The notes beneath the pieces are model-generated. The model searched no databases and was not told the DNA's origin. It saw only the letters and a program-made list of their open reading frames with translations. 64,000 nucleotides of DNA from Haliclona indistincta (Eukaryota; Porifera; Demospongiae; Haplosclerida; Chalinidae): positions 4,719,399-4,783,398 of the forward strand of contig OZ024783.1 in assembly GCA_964017065.1 (NCBI GenBank). Reading direction: 5' to 3'. The position numbers were made by a program, and so were the translations under genes. Positions 1 through 11,149 of the stretch are shown piece after piece. How positions within the stretch are numbered: the first letter of the stretch is position 1; each line of letters starts with the position of its first letter.

Positions 1-258
1 GAAAACTGTGATCCATATTGTCTGTTTAACATCATTGAAGACCCTGGGGAGCATAAAAATCTTGCTGACGAAGAGAAAGATATTCTAAACAAGGTTCTTG
101 ATCGCTATAACGAATACTCCAAAGAGCCAAGAGAGATGCAGGACCATGGCTGTCATGGAATGGGAGATGGTGTGTGTCCATCTGATCCTATGGATGATGT
201 ATGTAACTATATGAAACAACATGGTGGATACTGGAGACCATGGCGAAATCTAGAATAG
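1..258 (+). CDS. Arylsulfatase, C-terminal exon (partial)
   Basis: The first frame is open from base 1 to a TAG stop and gives about 85 residues. The segment CLFNIIEDPGEHKNLADEE is the C-terminal signature of animal arylsulfatases of the ARSB/ARSI/ARSJ group (LFN-x3-DP-x-E-x2-NLA). The end of the protein is rich in Trp, Gly and Cys (GGYWRPWRNLE). These enzymes remove sulfate esters from glycosaminoglycans in lysosomes or outside the cell. The catalytic Cys region lies off the left edge, so activity cannot be judged. It is the only clearly intact gene end on the plus strand and converges on the minus-strand tomosyn copy beyond the gap. Confidence 0.85.
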   Translation, partial: ENCDPYCLFNIIEDPGEHKNLADEEKDILNKVLDRYNEYSKEPREMQDHGCHGMGDGVCPSDPMDDVCNYMKQHGGYWRPWRNLE

Positions 259-633
259 TATCTTTAAACCTTTTTGGTGCAGCTGCGGTTATTGTATGCG
301 ACTTAATGTTATACTTCAATTCTTGTATAATAACACATCTGCTACATTGTCTGAAAAGTTTTTTAATAACCACAAATATCGAAAGCAGTTTAGTAAGGGG
401 GTAACATTACACATGTACAGCTACATTTCCTTCTACTCTTTTCAAAATATTTATTCCAACCTTATACTTTCATTTGTAAAATGTTTCATATACTGTGTTT
501 GTGATTTTTTCAAGTGCTGCACGCTGGGAGAGAGAGAGAGAGTGTGGGATTAAGAAACATGCATGCTCTTCAAGCAAGGTGCACTGCTGCTCTGCAAGTA
601 AAATGTATAGTACGTATACATGCCACTGAAAGA
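259..633. other. 3' flank of the arylsulfatase gene, no gene seen
   Basis: AT-rich sequence after the arylsulfatase stop. It has a short GA run near 530-541 and small open frames with no recognisable protein. It probably holds the 3' UTR. No clear AATAAA signal was found. Confidence 0.5.
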
Positions 634-832
634 TATTAGGGAGACACGGTAGTATCTCCCTATGTAGGGTTGAACGAGAAAACAAGATGGCGGCTACATA
701 CAATGTATTAGCGTTCAAACGCTGATATTTCGCCTGGTGATGAATTGTATACGTCAAAAGACTCCTAAAGCTGCTCTCTAGCGTTGCCCCATCTTACAGT
801 AGCAAGGAGATCGCTCGAAATTGTTACTAAAG
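634..832 (-). repeat. R1 composite repeat, 3' end, inverted, cut by the gap
   Basis: This is the reverse complement of the last ~200 bases of the R1 repeat that is complete at 18217-19463. It begins with the terminal hairpin TAGGGAGACACGGTAGT and continues through the conserved block around AGCGTTCAAACGCTGATA. The rest of the copy runs into the N gap. Confidence 0.85.
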
Positions 833-1032
833 NNNNNNNNNNNNNNNNNNNNNNNNNNNNNNNNNNNNNNNNNNNNNNNNNNNNNNNNNNNNNNNNNNNN
901 NNNNNNNNNNNNNNNNNNNNNNNNNNNNNNNNNNNNNNNNNNNNNNNNNNNNNNNNNNNNNNNNNNNNNNNNNNNNNNNNNNNNNNNNNNNNNNNNNNNN
1001 NNNNNNNNNNNNNNNNNNNNNNNNNNNNNNNN
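833..1032. other. Assembly gap, 200 N
   Basis: There are exactly 200 N, which suggests a placeholder of unknown true size. To its right the sequence matches tomosyn-intron DNA at about 34.23 kb. To its left is an R1 repeat and then arylsulfatase. The SNARE exons of tomosyn copy A1, and any B gene beyond it, would be expected here. Confidence 0.95.
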
Positions 1033-1593
1033 TGCACTAGCCGTGATAAATAACATACACTGAGCAAGCTGGTGATTAGAAATGGAGGGGTTTGACAAAA
1101 CCTTCACCATAGCCAGTGTACAGTGTATAGTACAATATACATGTACCATAATAATAATAATCGTTATAATTATTATGATAATAATAATTGAGCAATCTGG
1201 ATTGAATCCGGATAGCCTCTTGTTTACACGCAGTTCGATCCAGATTGTAGGTGTCAGCTATATAGTATGTTCTTTAGTATCTTTACACCCAATAAAATGG
1301 AAACTTTTTCGTTTGAAGGCACAAACTACATACCATTGTGTGACATTTGCAATTGTATTCACTAGTGCATGTCTTAGCCGAGGGTGAATACCTACTGTAC
1401 ATGTATGAGTCGATCTTGGTTTTGCATGTGCAGTGAACCATTTGATGTCATCAGCACAGTGTTTACAGTAGTACTGTATATCTTTAGTGGTTGGCACAGT
1501 TTTGATGTTGGTTCCAAACCACCAGACTTGATTCCTGTGACTGTTTATTCAGAGAGAATGCTTCCTCTTGTTGTTTTGTATATTAACATGACA

Positions 1594-1680
1594 GTATGTT
1601 CAGTATGCACATTCACATTCAGTATGCTCATTCACATTCAGTATGCACATTCACATTCAGTATGCACATTCAGTATGTAC
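1594..1680. repeat. Minisatellite, CATTCAGTATGCA type
   Basis: Tandem variants of a ~18-bp unit (CAGTATGCACATTCACATT) repeat several times. The same array stands at 34785-34860 in the paralogous intron of tomosyn copy A3, so it predates that duplication. Confidence 0.8.
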
Positions 1681-2037
1681 AAGAATGCACTAGTGATAAC
1701 GTACATGTATCAGTCCACTCAGTTACTATATAGTTCGGCTTGTCACAGATACATAGTAAGCAAGTGGGACAATAGCATCATGGATAATCACCATGAACGT
1801 TCTTCTTTGTTAACAAATGGTGCTTATAGTAATGCTTTTACTGCAAGATCTGATACATAGCATTCTGCTGTGTGTACCAGATGGAGCTTTTTGTGAAATA
1901 GAAAATAAATCAAATACAATACAATTATTCATAGTGGAGTTATAGCACATAATTAACAAGTCATTATTGTACCATAATACCTCAATTTTAAATATCAGCT
2001 ACATGTAGTTGTACTACATGTCCCCAAGTTACAGACT

Positions 2038-2038
2038 A

Positions 2039-2096
<58 letters not shown>
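2038..2096. repeat. GACA microsatellite
   Basis: A pure GACA tetranucleotide run just beyond the splice donor of the 221-bp tomosyn exon. The corresponding sites are 15287-15297 (nearly lost), 35226-35319 and 50542-50607, so the array length differs in every copy. Confidence 0.95.
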
Positions 2097-2097
<1 letters not shown>

Positions 2098-2342
2098 TAT
2101 ACAGTGTACTAGCTTACACAGTTCATTCCTGTCCACACTAGTGGATCCTGATCCAAACAAGGCGCTCAGTATACCCTTGCTAGCTGGCTGAGGGGGCTCA
2201 AGGTTGACATACACACTAGGTAGACCAGCTGGCAGGTTGAGATGGTCCTGCTTAGTGACACTGACACGCTGAATCTGAGATGATGAGTGGAGATAGAGAG
2301 CCTGACCATCACCAGAGATAGTGAAGGTATGGAGGGGTCTGG

Positions 2343-2346
2343 AGAA

Positions 2347-2439
<93 letters not shown>

Positions 2440-2475
2440 TGTGAGTGTGTGAGAGTGAGTGAGTGAGTGAGTGTG
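2343..2475. repeat. GA dinucleotide and TGAG microsatellite
   Basis: A GA run of about 100 bases, then a TGAG tail, directly before the acceptor of the 221-bp tomosyn exon. Homologous runs are short at 15551-15585 and 35563-35610 and long at 50872-51050. On the minus strand the run supplies a long pyrimidine tract, which may help the acceptor. Confidence 0.9.
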
Positions 2476-2734
2476 TTGTATTGTACTTGTGAAAATAGAA
2501 AATATAGCCATGTTGACTACTTGGCATTGTAGATCTAACTAATGCATGTTATCATTATTCCTAGTGAATGTTTGCACAATAATGATGGTATAACTAGACT
2601 ACCATAGCTGAGTTATTGTTGCTAGAAATGATCAACCAATGAAAGAGAGTACACAGCAAACAGCTGCTATAATAGACAGCCATGATGAGATGCATGCAAG
2701 AGTATTGAGAGACAGACAAATGCAACACAAAGTG

Positions 2735-2885
2735 GGTGAGTGAGTGAGTGAGTGAGTGAGTGAGTGAGTGAGTGAGTGGGTGAGTGGGTGAGTGGGTGGG
2801 TGAGTGAGTGGGTGAGTGAGTGAGTGAGTGAGTAAGTGAGTGCATGAGTGAGTGAGCTAGTAAGTCAGTGAGTGATCGAGTGAGT
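2735..2885. repeat. TGAG microsatellite in a tomosyn intron
   Basis: TGAG repeats with TGGG and CATG variants, between the 2118-2338 and 2888-2996 exons. It is present in the same intron of all four tomosyn copies, at very different lengths. Frames across it encode spurious Ser-Leu-Thr-His repeats. Confidence 0.95.
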
Positions 2886-3537
2886 ACCTGTATTCTAGTA
2901 AAGGAGGGAAGGATACTTCCAGTACTGGTTTCAGTCCAGGCAGTGTGTGCACTAGAATCTGTCCATTACTAACAACACTCATAATGCACGGGAGACCTAT
3001 ACAAAGCGAATTTCCATGACAAGCCAATCTCTATCAAGACATTAATGTCTATTCTTTGTGATATATCTTCACTGGCAAAGTATCCACTGCGCAGTATAGC
3101 TGCTCCTCCTAGCACTGGCTCGCATCGACTAACCGTGTGCATTCCCGGGAAACCCATACTCTACACAGTACATTATACAAGTGATCACGAGTCATCTTCT
3201 ATTAATACCTTGATCTTGTACTTGTTGATCACTGTCATATAGCTAGCTGCCATGGCTGCTGTAGACCCTCTTGTGCGGGAACCATCACCATCTGTACATT
3301 CAAACACTTTCATATACGTACATGCGTATGCATGGTAGCAATCATAAACCAGCTGATTTTACTGCTGTTGGAAAGCTGTGTGGTACTGTGCACAGTGTGT
3401 ACTACACATTTTTATTTTCAGGGCTGTGGGAACTGTATGTATGTCTGTGTTCAATGTATTTTCTCATTGCTAAACTAACATCCTGTTGATCCTAAAACAG
3501 CATTCAACATCCTGCATTGATGCAACATAACCACTTA

Positions 3538-3720
3538 CAGCGGTTTACGAAGATCTTGCATAACGGAAGCGAAAGCGGAAGTGTGACGCTGGCCAATCAA
3601 ATCCACTTTTCGTCACGTGTACAGCTTCAGTTAGTCACGCCTAGCGCCTATGTGCGTTTGATTGGCCAACGTCATACTTCCGCTTTCGCTTCCGTTATGC
3701 AAGATCTTCGTAAACCGCTG
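3538..3720. mobile_element. 183-bp MITE, CAGCG ends, TA target duplication
   Basis: Left end CAGCGGTTTACGAAGATCTT and right end its inverse, flanked by TA on both sides. The whole element is nearly a palindrome. A relative of 184 bp with ends CAGCGCTTTGAA stands at 41337-41520. The paralogous intron at 36590-36640 lacks it. TA duplication suggests mobilisation by a Tc1/mariner-type transposase, which is inference. Confidence 0.85.
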
Positions 3721-3722
3721 TA

Positions 3723-5650
3723 GTCTAGGCCCTGACTAAGATTTGTATGCATTTAATTTAGGAGAGGATAACTCAACTGTTTTTGGGTAATTTGACCCCA
3801 AGGAATAAGATGTGATATGTGCCAAATTGTCTATCCGCTGCGAAATACCCGAAGATGACCACGACCTTTTTATCGGCAGTGTCACTAACAATAATTGCTC
3901 TATTTTCTTAACCATTTTAGTAACCTACTTTCTTGCAACTGTTCTGACCCTAAGGAATGTATTGGGATGTGTGCCAAAACCAATATTCACTGCAAAAAAA
4001 TGGCTGCACCTTCAGAAATGCATGAACATCTCTATTTTAAAGAGTTTAGTATTGTAAGATTCTGATGGTTTGAAAACAGTACAAGTACAGGGTATTACCA
4101 ACAAAAAGACACAATTTATTAACTTGAGGAGTCACTTAATATAAACTTAGGCAGTATTTAGTATTACAAAAATGATGTCTACAAAAATTAAGTCATTCAG
4201 TGATAGGGTTTTGCAGGAGCACCTTTACACTTGCAGTATTTGCAACACTTGATTCCAGCTACCCTGCAGCGACTTATCCATTCTTGTGGGCACATTTACC
4301 ACATGTACAAGGATCAGGAAGGTCTTCAGGCTTGGAGGTAACAATACCAGGAACTATTAAATTTCTTTGTGAAACCATACGACTCAGTTTCATTTCTAAA
4401 CCATCTTCAAGTGGGGCTTGTATCCACAGCTGTTGTAATTATGCCCTTTGAATATGCTTTCTTGCATTGGCTGCCATGCAAGGAATTTTCTCAAAGTCCA
4501 TTTTGAGGGAATTGCTATTAAAAAAGCAGCAAGACGCAAGTCATCAAATGTTTCCAAGTCTTTTGTTAGCTTAAAAAACCTTACTACAGCACCGGTGACA
4601 AGCTTAAAAGGTGTCTCCCTGCACTCCGTGCTCTGACTGAATGTGATACAACTAGCAAGATTTCTACGAACCATGCAGCAATTAAAGCTATCCACAACAA
4701 TTTAACCGTGCACTGATACAGAACTTTAAGTCTTTAACAACTCAGAGTTGACAGAGACACGGAAGATACAGACGGCAGAAATTATCTAGTAAGGTGTCTC
4801 AAGCCAACAAAAGACTTGGAAACATTTGATGACTTGCGTCTTGCTGCTTTTTTAATAGTAATTCCCTCAAAATGGACTTTGAGAAAATTCCCTGCATGGC
4901 AGCCAATGCAAGAAAGCATATTCAAAGGGCATAATTACAACAGCTGTGGATACAAGCCCCACTTGAAGATGGTTTAGAAATGAAACTGAGTCGTATGGTT
5001 TCACAAAGAAATTTAATAGTTCCTGGTATTGTTACCTCCAAGCCTGAAGACCTTCCTGATCCTTGTACATGTGGTAAATGTGCCCACAAGAATGGATATG
5101 TCGCTGCAGGGTAGCTGGAATCAAGTGTTGCAAATACTGCAAGTGTAAAGGAGCTCCTGCAAAACCCTATCACTGAATGACTTAATTTTTGTAGACATCA
5201 TTTTTGTAATACTAAATACTGCCTAAGTTTGACTCCTCAAGTTAATAAATTGTGTCTTTTTGTTGGTAATACCCTGTACTTGTACTGTTTTCAAACCATC
5301 AGAATCTTACAATACTAAACTCTTTAAAATAGAGATGTTCATGCATTTCTGAAGGTGCAGCCATTTTTTGCAGTGAATATTGGTTTTGGCGCACATGCCA
5401 ACACATTCCTTAGGGTCATATTACCTTAGAACAGTTGCCAGAAAGTAGGTTACTAAAATGGTTAAGAAGATAGAGCAACTATTGTTATTGACACTGCTGA
5501 TAAAAAGGGCGTGGTCATTTTCGGGTATTTCGCAGCGGATAGACAATTTGGCACATATCACATCTTATTCCTTGGGGTCAAATTACCCTAAAACAGTTGA
5601 GTTATCCTCTCCTAAATTAAATGCATACAAATCTTAGTCAGGGCCTAGAC
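3723..5650. mobile_element. 1.93-kb foldback element with coding remnants
   Basis: Arms of about 900 bp (left 3723 to ~4660, right ~4740 to 5650) are inverted copies, starting GTCTAGGCCCTGACTAAG and flanked by TA at 3721-3722 and 5651-5652. The loop is only about 80 bp. Each arm carries the same decayed reading frame. Read toward the element end it gives Met-rich sequence, then CTCGKCAHKNG and, after a frameshift, KCCKYCKCKGAPAKPYH, a Cys-rich cluster like the ends of some transposase-associated proteins. A second block reads ETFDDLRLAAF. No intact protein remains. It sits directly next to the 183-bp MITE in an intron of tomosyn copy A1. Confidence 0.8.
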
Positions 5651-5831
5651 TAACTAGGGCACATCAACTGTGTAACACAAACAACTGTTTTTGACAATGA
5701 GCAACTAGGGCAGGCATTGTTGTTGTTGTTGGTGCTGTTGCATAAACAGCATTAGCGGGACGGACGACGCCTGCTGGCGAGCGTTAGGTACACTATGTGC
5801 GACAGCGACACAAGACAGATGAGAATAAATA

Positions 5832-7474
5832 CCGTATAGAGTAATTGATCAAACTTCGTCCGGTATCAATAATCGGCAATCCGTATACCGAGAGAAAAAG
5901 GACTTTCCAGTTAGCGACTGTATGTTTCAAGAGCTGTTGATGTCCCTATAAAGTAGTGATAACTATAAGCGCTGATCTTTCCCAGAGACGGAACTGTGAT
6001 ACAAAGGAAGACGCTGACGAATAGTATCAATCTTCGTCATACAGGGACTTAACTCCGTCTTTGTGATTTATTGCTAAGCTGCAGCTGGCGCTGCTAACAA
6101 AAACACTTGCATGCAACTCCCACTAGTTAGCTCTACAAGGAAGCACAACAGCGCCAAACTGCAAAGCGTCCTCTTTCCTGTAAGGCATGACGAATTTACG
6201 AACGGAAATTGCTGACTGTGCAATTAATAAAAATTAAGTTTTATGTCAAAAATATTAGTGAGAGGATTATAATTTTTAGGATTTAAAAGTGTCGAACAAT
6301 AGTTCAGATCCTCCTGTTGACAACTGTAACAAATCAATAAACATGATTGTTTGAGGATAATTTCATTATTATTAGTATTAACGTATAGTGGTGTTACACA
6401 TACTCAGCGAGGAATGAAGTCGAAGACTTCTTGACAATAATTGCTAACCAAAATATCATGTGATATGTGTTTGTCAGACTCAGACAGCTCTAGTGGTGTT
6501 ACACGTACTCAGTGAGGAGTGAAGTCAAAGATTTCTATTGGTATATTGAAATTGTTAACCTTTGACATGTGCTTGTCAGATTCAGTCAGCTCTGTTGGTG
6601 TTACACGTACTCAGAAATTGAAACCTCCTGTTGATATGTTGAAATTGTTAACCAAAATATAACTTGATACATGTACTTGTAAACACATGCAGATTCAGAT
6701 CTAAAACTGTACAAGAGCAAGTTAATAAGAGGAGGTACATAATAATGAAATTACAATTATTTTTATTGATTTTTTACAGTTGTCAACAGGAACATCTGAA
6801 ATAATTATTATTCAGCACATTTCAAATCCTCAATCATTAAAAATTATAATCCTCTCTCTAATATTTGACATAAAACATAATTTTTATTAATTGCACAGTC
6901 AGCAATTTCCGTTCGTAAATTCGTCATGCCTTACAGGAAAGAGGACGCTTCCAGTTTGGCGCCGTTGTGCTTCCTTGTAGAGCTAACTAGTGGGAGTTGC
7001 ATGCAAGTGTTTTTGTTAGCAGCGCCAGCTGCGGCTTAGCAATAAATCACAAAGACGGAGTTAAGTCCCTGTATGACGAAGATTGATACTATTCGTCAGC
7101 GTCTTCCTTTGTATCACAGTTCCGTCTCTGGGAAAGATCAGCGCTTATAATTATCACTACTTTATAGGGACATGAACAGCTCTTGAAACATACAGTCGCT
7201 AACTGGAAAGTCCTTTTTCTCTCGGCACACGGATTGCCGATTATTGATACCGGACGAAGTTTGATCAATTACTCTAGCGGGAAAGTTTCGCGGGAAAAAA
7301 TTTTCGCGAACTTCGCGAATTACAGGCTTTTCGCGAAAATATTATCTGCGAATGTCTTGTTTTCTGTTGAAAAAGATAGGGCAATAGCGCTGATTCGCGA
7401 AAATATTATTCGCGAAATGCTCTATCTCGCACATTCGCGAAAATTTTCTCCCGTGAAAATTTCCTGCTATACGG
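5832..7474. mobile_element. CCGTATAGCGGG MITE (~207 bp), split by the foldback at 5839-7274
   Basis: Its own sequence is 5832-5838 plus 7275-7474. Inverted ends are CCGTATAGCGGGAAA and TTTCCTGCTATACGG, and the interior is rich in TTTTCGCGA. TA at 5830-5831 and 7475-7476 is the target duplication. The paralogous position near 36800 reads straight through with a single TA, so it is the empty site. Insertion order is clear: the MITE first, the GAGTAA foldback second. Confidence 0.85.
5839..7274. mobile_element. GAGTAATTGATC foldback, 1436 bp, TA target duplication
   Basis: The ends GAGTAATTGATCAAACTTCG and the exact inverse are flanked by TA at 5837-5838 and 7275-7276. Arms of about 550 bp flank a centre with three ~105-bp direct repeats, each holding GTGTTACAC and TACTCAG. 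There is no transposase frame, so it is nonautonomous. It inserted into another MITE (CCGTATAGCGGG; see that entry). A sister copy lies at 42738-44175. Confidence 0.9.
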
Positions 7475-8265
7475 TACTATTGGCAGACTTGCCTTCTTGT
7501 GCTTCACATGCATTTGCATCGTTTCCCCCGAAATAAAGCCTGGTTTCTTGAATATTAGCCAGTTCTGCCACTCACGTGTCGATATGCAGCGATTACACGA
7601 AAGATATAGCTTACTTCATTAAAATCAATGCAAATCTCTATGGCCCGATGTCTAAGGACTCAATTCAGCTAGCAACAGCAGCCTGTGTCAAGGAACAGCG
7701 GAGCATATTGTGTACCTAAAAACTGTCCTCATTAGCCGCCATGATGGTGAGCGCGCGCCGCACAATTTGTATTACGACTATTGGCCATAGCAGGTTGACA
7801 ATCGATATCTATGAATAAACCGTGAATATAATTATTTGCTTGCTGTTTCCAGTGAAGCGCCACCTTAAGGTAACCATTGAGCAGTGCCTTTGACCTTATG
7901 GTCGCCTGGGCTACAATGTACAGTATAACACCAACCTCGATAAGGTGAAACTATTTTCTGTCCTCTGTCGCTTAGAAACACCATAGCAACCACTGCAGAT
8001 TTCCGCTCGATTATAAACCCTGTAGCAGCCAAATAGTAATGTCCTCATTGTGTTACACATGTGCTAAACCTGTTGGCTGCAGCTCAATCTTGGGGCTACT
8101 TGTGTCAGTCCTCTTCTCAATGGTCTTCGCAAGGTACACAGCTACCTTACCACAGCTGGTCCCAACCCACAGAGTCAGCTGAGGAGGTGAGCCTGATCAC
8201 AAGGAAAAGAGATAAAACAAATATGTACAACAATTCTACATAATAAAAAATTATTATACTGTACA

Positions 8266-8441
8266 GCGGGAAATTTTGTGAGAGAAAATGTTTGCGGATG
8301 CATGAGATAGAGCATTTCGTGAATCAGCGCCAGTGGGCTATTTTTTGACAACTAAAACAAGACATTCGCGGGTAAATTTTCATGAATCGTATGCAATTCG
8401 CAAAAAATTTCTCCAAAAACTTCCCACTATACAGAAAGTAC
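8266..8441. repeat. CGGGAAATTTT MITE, old copy in a tomosyn intron
   Basis: About 175 bp with ends CAGCGGGAAATTTT and AACTTCCCACTATA. Orthologous copies sit in the same intron of the other tomosyn blocks (18039-18213, 37588-37757, 53038-53205), so it predates the duplications. It is related in core sequence to the MITE at 5832-7474. Confidence 0.75.
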
Positions 8442-8695
8442 TAAAAACTAGAGTGTAACAGCATGTTGATTCTGCTTGTATATTGCATTTACGTATGTAG
8501 TTTATGGATTTTTGTACTTTTGTTTAGAGCAACGGTCACCATCTCCACACTGGTCACTGTGCTGCTGTCGAGATCAGCATCCAGCTCTTCTACTCTCCTC
8601 AGATCCCCACTACACGAGAGGACAGCACAAAGACTATCAACACTGCACTGTCATTCTGCACAGTTTATATACTTTCTCTAAGCATGAATATTTAT

Positions 8696-9643
8696 GTTGT
8701 GCGCAAACTATGGATCGGGACAATCCATGGATTGCGCTGCCCAAAGTATGGATCCGTGCTTTGCGCAACAATCCATGGATTGTCTGCTCAATCCATGGAT
8801 CGCGCAAACGAGGGACTCGAAGTATGGATCTCGGCCAAACCATTGATTGCCTATATTGGACCATTGATTGGACGCTCGTCAGAAGCGGAGGACTCTGGCT
8901 ACAAAACCACTGACGTTCGTCACTAAAGCACCTCCGGCAGCAATGCTGTTCAACTTGATTGCCTATAGTATTCTAGCTAATAAACATTTATACCTGAGGC
9001 AGCAAGGTTGAGATACATGAGATGAATAATTATGGTTGTATGAGTCTTGAGTTCAGGCTGTAATAGCTGGCAGAGCATGCAGTGATCACACTAGCAATAG
9101 AAGGTCTCATGTAGCCTGCATCTTCTATACTGACTATAGATATCCCGGGGTTCTTCTCAGTTCAATATCGCTAGTATTACAGCCTACAAGTTATTAGCAG
9201 AGATAGTTCATTGCAAATAATACTTCTTTGAAGAGGACATATCGTGTGCCAGACGAAAACACTGCATATACTATTCAGTGGAAGACTACCTGACTCTTCC
9301 TGCTCCATGCTGTTTTCTTGGCTTATAAACACAATAACTTGAGTTCCTCAGTCCAAGAGCTGCACATGGGTAATCTAATAGACGAAATCCACGAGACTTC
9401 AGCCAGAAATTGCTCTCCTCAGTCTCACCGTTCGCCAGCCGAAAGATAAGCGACGATTTCCTTTCCTTTCTCTCGACTGATCACCTTTCTTCTTTTGCAT
9501 GAATGCTTGACACATGTGTGGTTTTGCGCAATCCATGGATCGCGCAAGTGCTGGGCAATCCATGGATTGCCCGCGCAAAGCACGGATCCATACTTTGAGC
9601 AGCGCAATCCATGGATTGTCCCGATCCATGGTTTGCGCATAAC
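8696..9643. mobile_element. 948-bp foldback with ATCCATGGAT motifs, 6-bp target duplication
   Basis: Ends GTTGTGCGCAAAC and GTTTGCGCATAAC inverted. The outer ~120 bp of each arm is packed with CAATCCATGGATTG-type palindromes separated by short GC-rich spacers. It is flanked by ATTTAT at 8690-8695 and 9644-9649. The other tomosyn blocks (for example 38018-38035) have a single ATTTAT there and no insert, so ends and duplication are exact. No protein frame was recognised inside. Confidence 0.85.
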
Positions 9644-10272
9644 ATTTATACACAGTAAGCATGTTCACACAGAAATAGAAAAAGCAATTTTCACACAAAA
9701 AATTAAATTTTCACACAAAAAATAAAAAAAATTAAAAAGCTCCATAAAAATCTCAATTTTCACACAAGAAATAAAAAAGCTCAATAATTATTTTTACGCA
9801 AAAAAAATTCAAAAAGCTCTGTTGGTGTGGCTGACAGAGGGCTTTGTGGTGTACTGGACTTAGCTACCTCCATCAGTGGAGCAGAGCATCGTCTAGTAAA
9901 CGCCACTTGAGAGGAGGATCTTCTCTGATGAGACATGGTCTTCCCTCTGTGCCTGTGGACCTGCTTAGAGTAGTGGGAGGGGTCAGCCATATCTGAGAAG
10001 AAGAGAACAGAAATATGAAATGTGTGAGAGAGAGAAGGGGATAATGGAGAAAGGGAGGGAAGGACAAAGAAATAGAAGAGAGAGGGAGAGAGAGAGTAGA
10101 GAAATAATGATGAAGAGAGAGAAGGATAGAGATAGGAAGAAAAGATAAAGAAAGGGAGAGGGGAAGGATAGTGTGGGCTTACAGAGAATGCTTGTGAGCT
10201 TGGATAGAGTCTTGAGGCTATTAGCATCCACTACTATACCAGTCCATGAGAAGTGCCCAATGCAATCCTGAG

Positions 10273-10415
10273 TGAGTGAGGAGTGAGTGGGTGGGTGGGT
10301 GAGTGAGGGAGCGAGCGTGAGTGAGTGAGTGAGTGAGTGAGTGAGAGTGCATGAGTGAGTGAGTGATCATGAGTGAGTGAGTGAGTGAGTGAGTGAGTGA
10401 GTGAGTGAGTGAGTG
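10273..10415. repeat. TGAG microsatellite in a tomosyn intron
   Basis: TGAG with CATG and GGGT variants between the 10183-10267 and 10461-10640 exons. The same intron of copy A3 carries a longer array at 38751-39075. Confidence 0.9.
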
Positions 10416-10636
10416 AGAATCAACCAGGTGGATTATAGATGCATGAGTGTATCAGCTCACAGGTTATTGTGTCTATTATACAGTAGTGTGGTGATCATCA
10501 CAGCTCCATCTCGCACATGATAGCAGTAGCAGTGCTGAGCCACTGCCAAGTACAGCCCCGGTAGTATGGAGGCTGAGCCATTCTGGAACTCCCAGGACCA
10601 GTTCGATGGTCGTGATGATGAGTCGCTAGGATCTGC

Positions 10637-10660
10637 CTTAGCCTCGTCCCCAGGCTCTCC
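10637..10660. repeat. Solo end of a TAGCCTCG element
   Basis: TAGCCTCGTCCCCAGGC, the exact terminal inverted repeat of the element at 58981-59550, replaces the sequence present at 39285-39335 in copy A3. It marks a deleted or truncated element inside a former exon of tomosyn copy A1. Confidence 0.6.
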
Positions 10661-11149
10661 GATAAGATACAGTACACAAAATTTGTTCGTCAAAATTTTT
10701 TAAACAACAAACTTTTAGCTGAATTTCAGTTCAAAATTTTAAAGCAGTGTTATTTGAATGCTAAATCCTAGGCACAGTGCTGACCTGTGGGGTTTTGTCG
10801 ATAAGAGAGAATGATAAGTTGAAGGTTAGAGCGTATATGCCCTCCCTTGTTAGCAACACACAGCGACTGACTGTGCACATTGAGAGAGATATGATGGATA
10901 GCAATGTCAGTACTAATCATCCGTGATATATGGGACCTTGGAAGGGAGGGAGGGCATACAATGTATCGCAGTGTCCGGATTAAAGGGCTTTCCTCTGTAG
11001 TACAGTTTAATTTTAGTAATAAAGGTATAGTTTTTAGAACTGCGGGTCAAGTTAAGTTGAATTGAAAGGTTAAGAGTTTAGTTTTTAGTAACAATTTCGA
11101 GCCATCTCATAACATTGTTACTGCAGATGGAGCAACGCCAGAGAGCAGG

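Larger units (their letters stand above)
2118..10935 (-). pseudogene. Tomosyn-like (STXBP5/Lgl family) copy A1, broken
   Basis: Predicted exons, 5' to 3' on the minus strand: 10785-10935, 10461-10640, 10183-10267, 9820-9992, 8534-8609, 8070-8178, 7936-8019, 3209-3291, 3073-3160, 2888-2996, 2118-2338. Tomosyn hallmarks are [22 protein letters not shown] and KGILSALFGSGSTSVDRNEL. Tomosyn binds syntaxin and inhibits vesicle fusion. The copy looks dead: exon 10183-10267 has an extra TA that creates two stops, the linker exon near 9820 has lost its 3' part, a TAGCCTCG element end replaces exon sequence near 10637, and the two SNARE-tail exons are missing at the N gap. Introns carry at least five mobile elements. 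It groups with copy A3. Confidence 0.8.

Noticed and set aside
765..1149. Open frames across the N run
   Set aside because: They exist only because N codons contain no stop.
8476..8926. Frames of about 145 and 80 residues over the ATCCATGGAT arms
   Set aside because: They read through repeated palindromes of a mobile element and an antisense tomosyn exon. No known protein.
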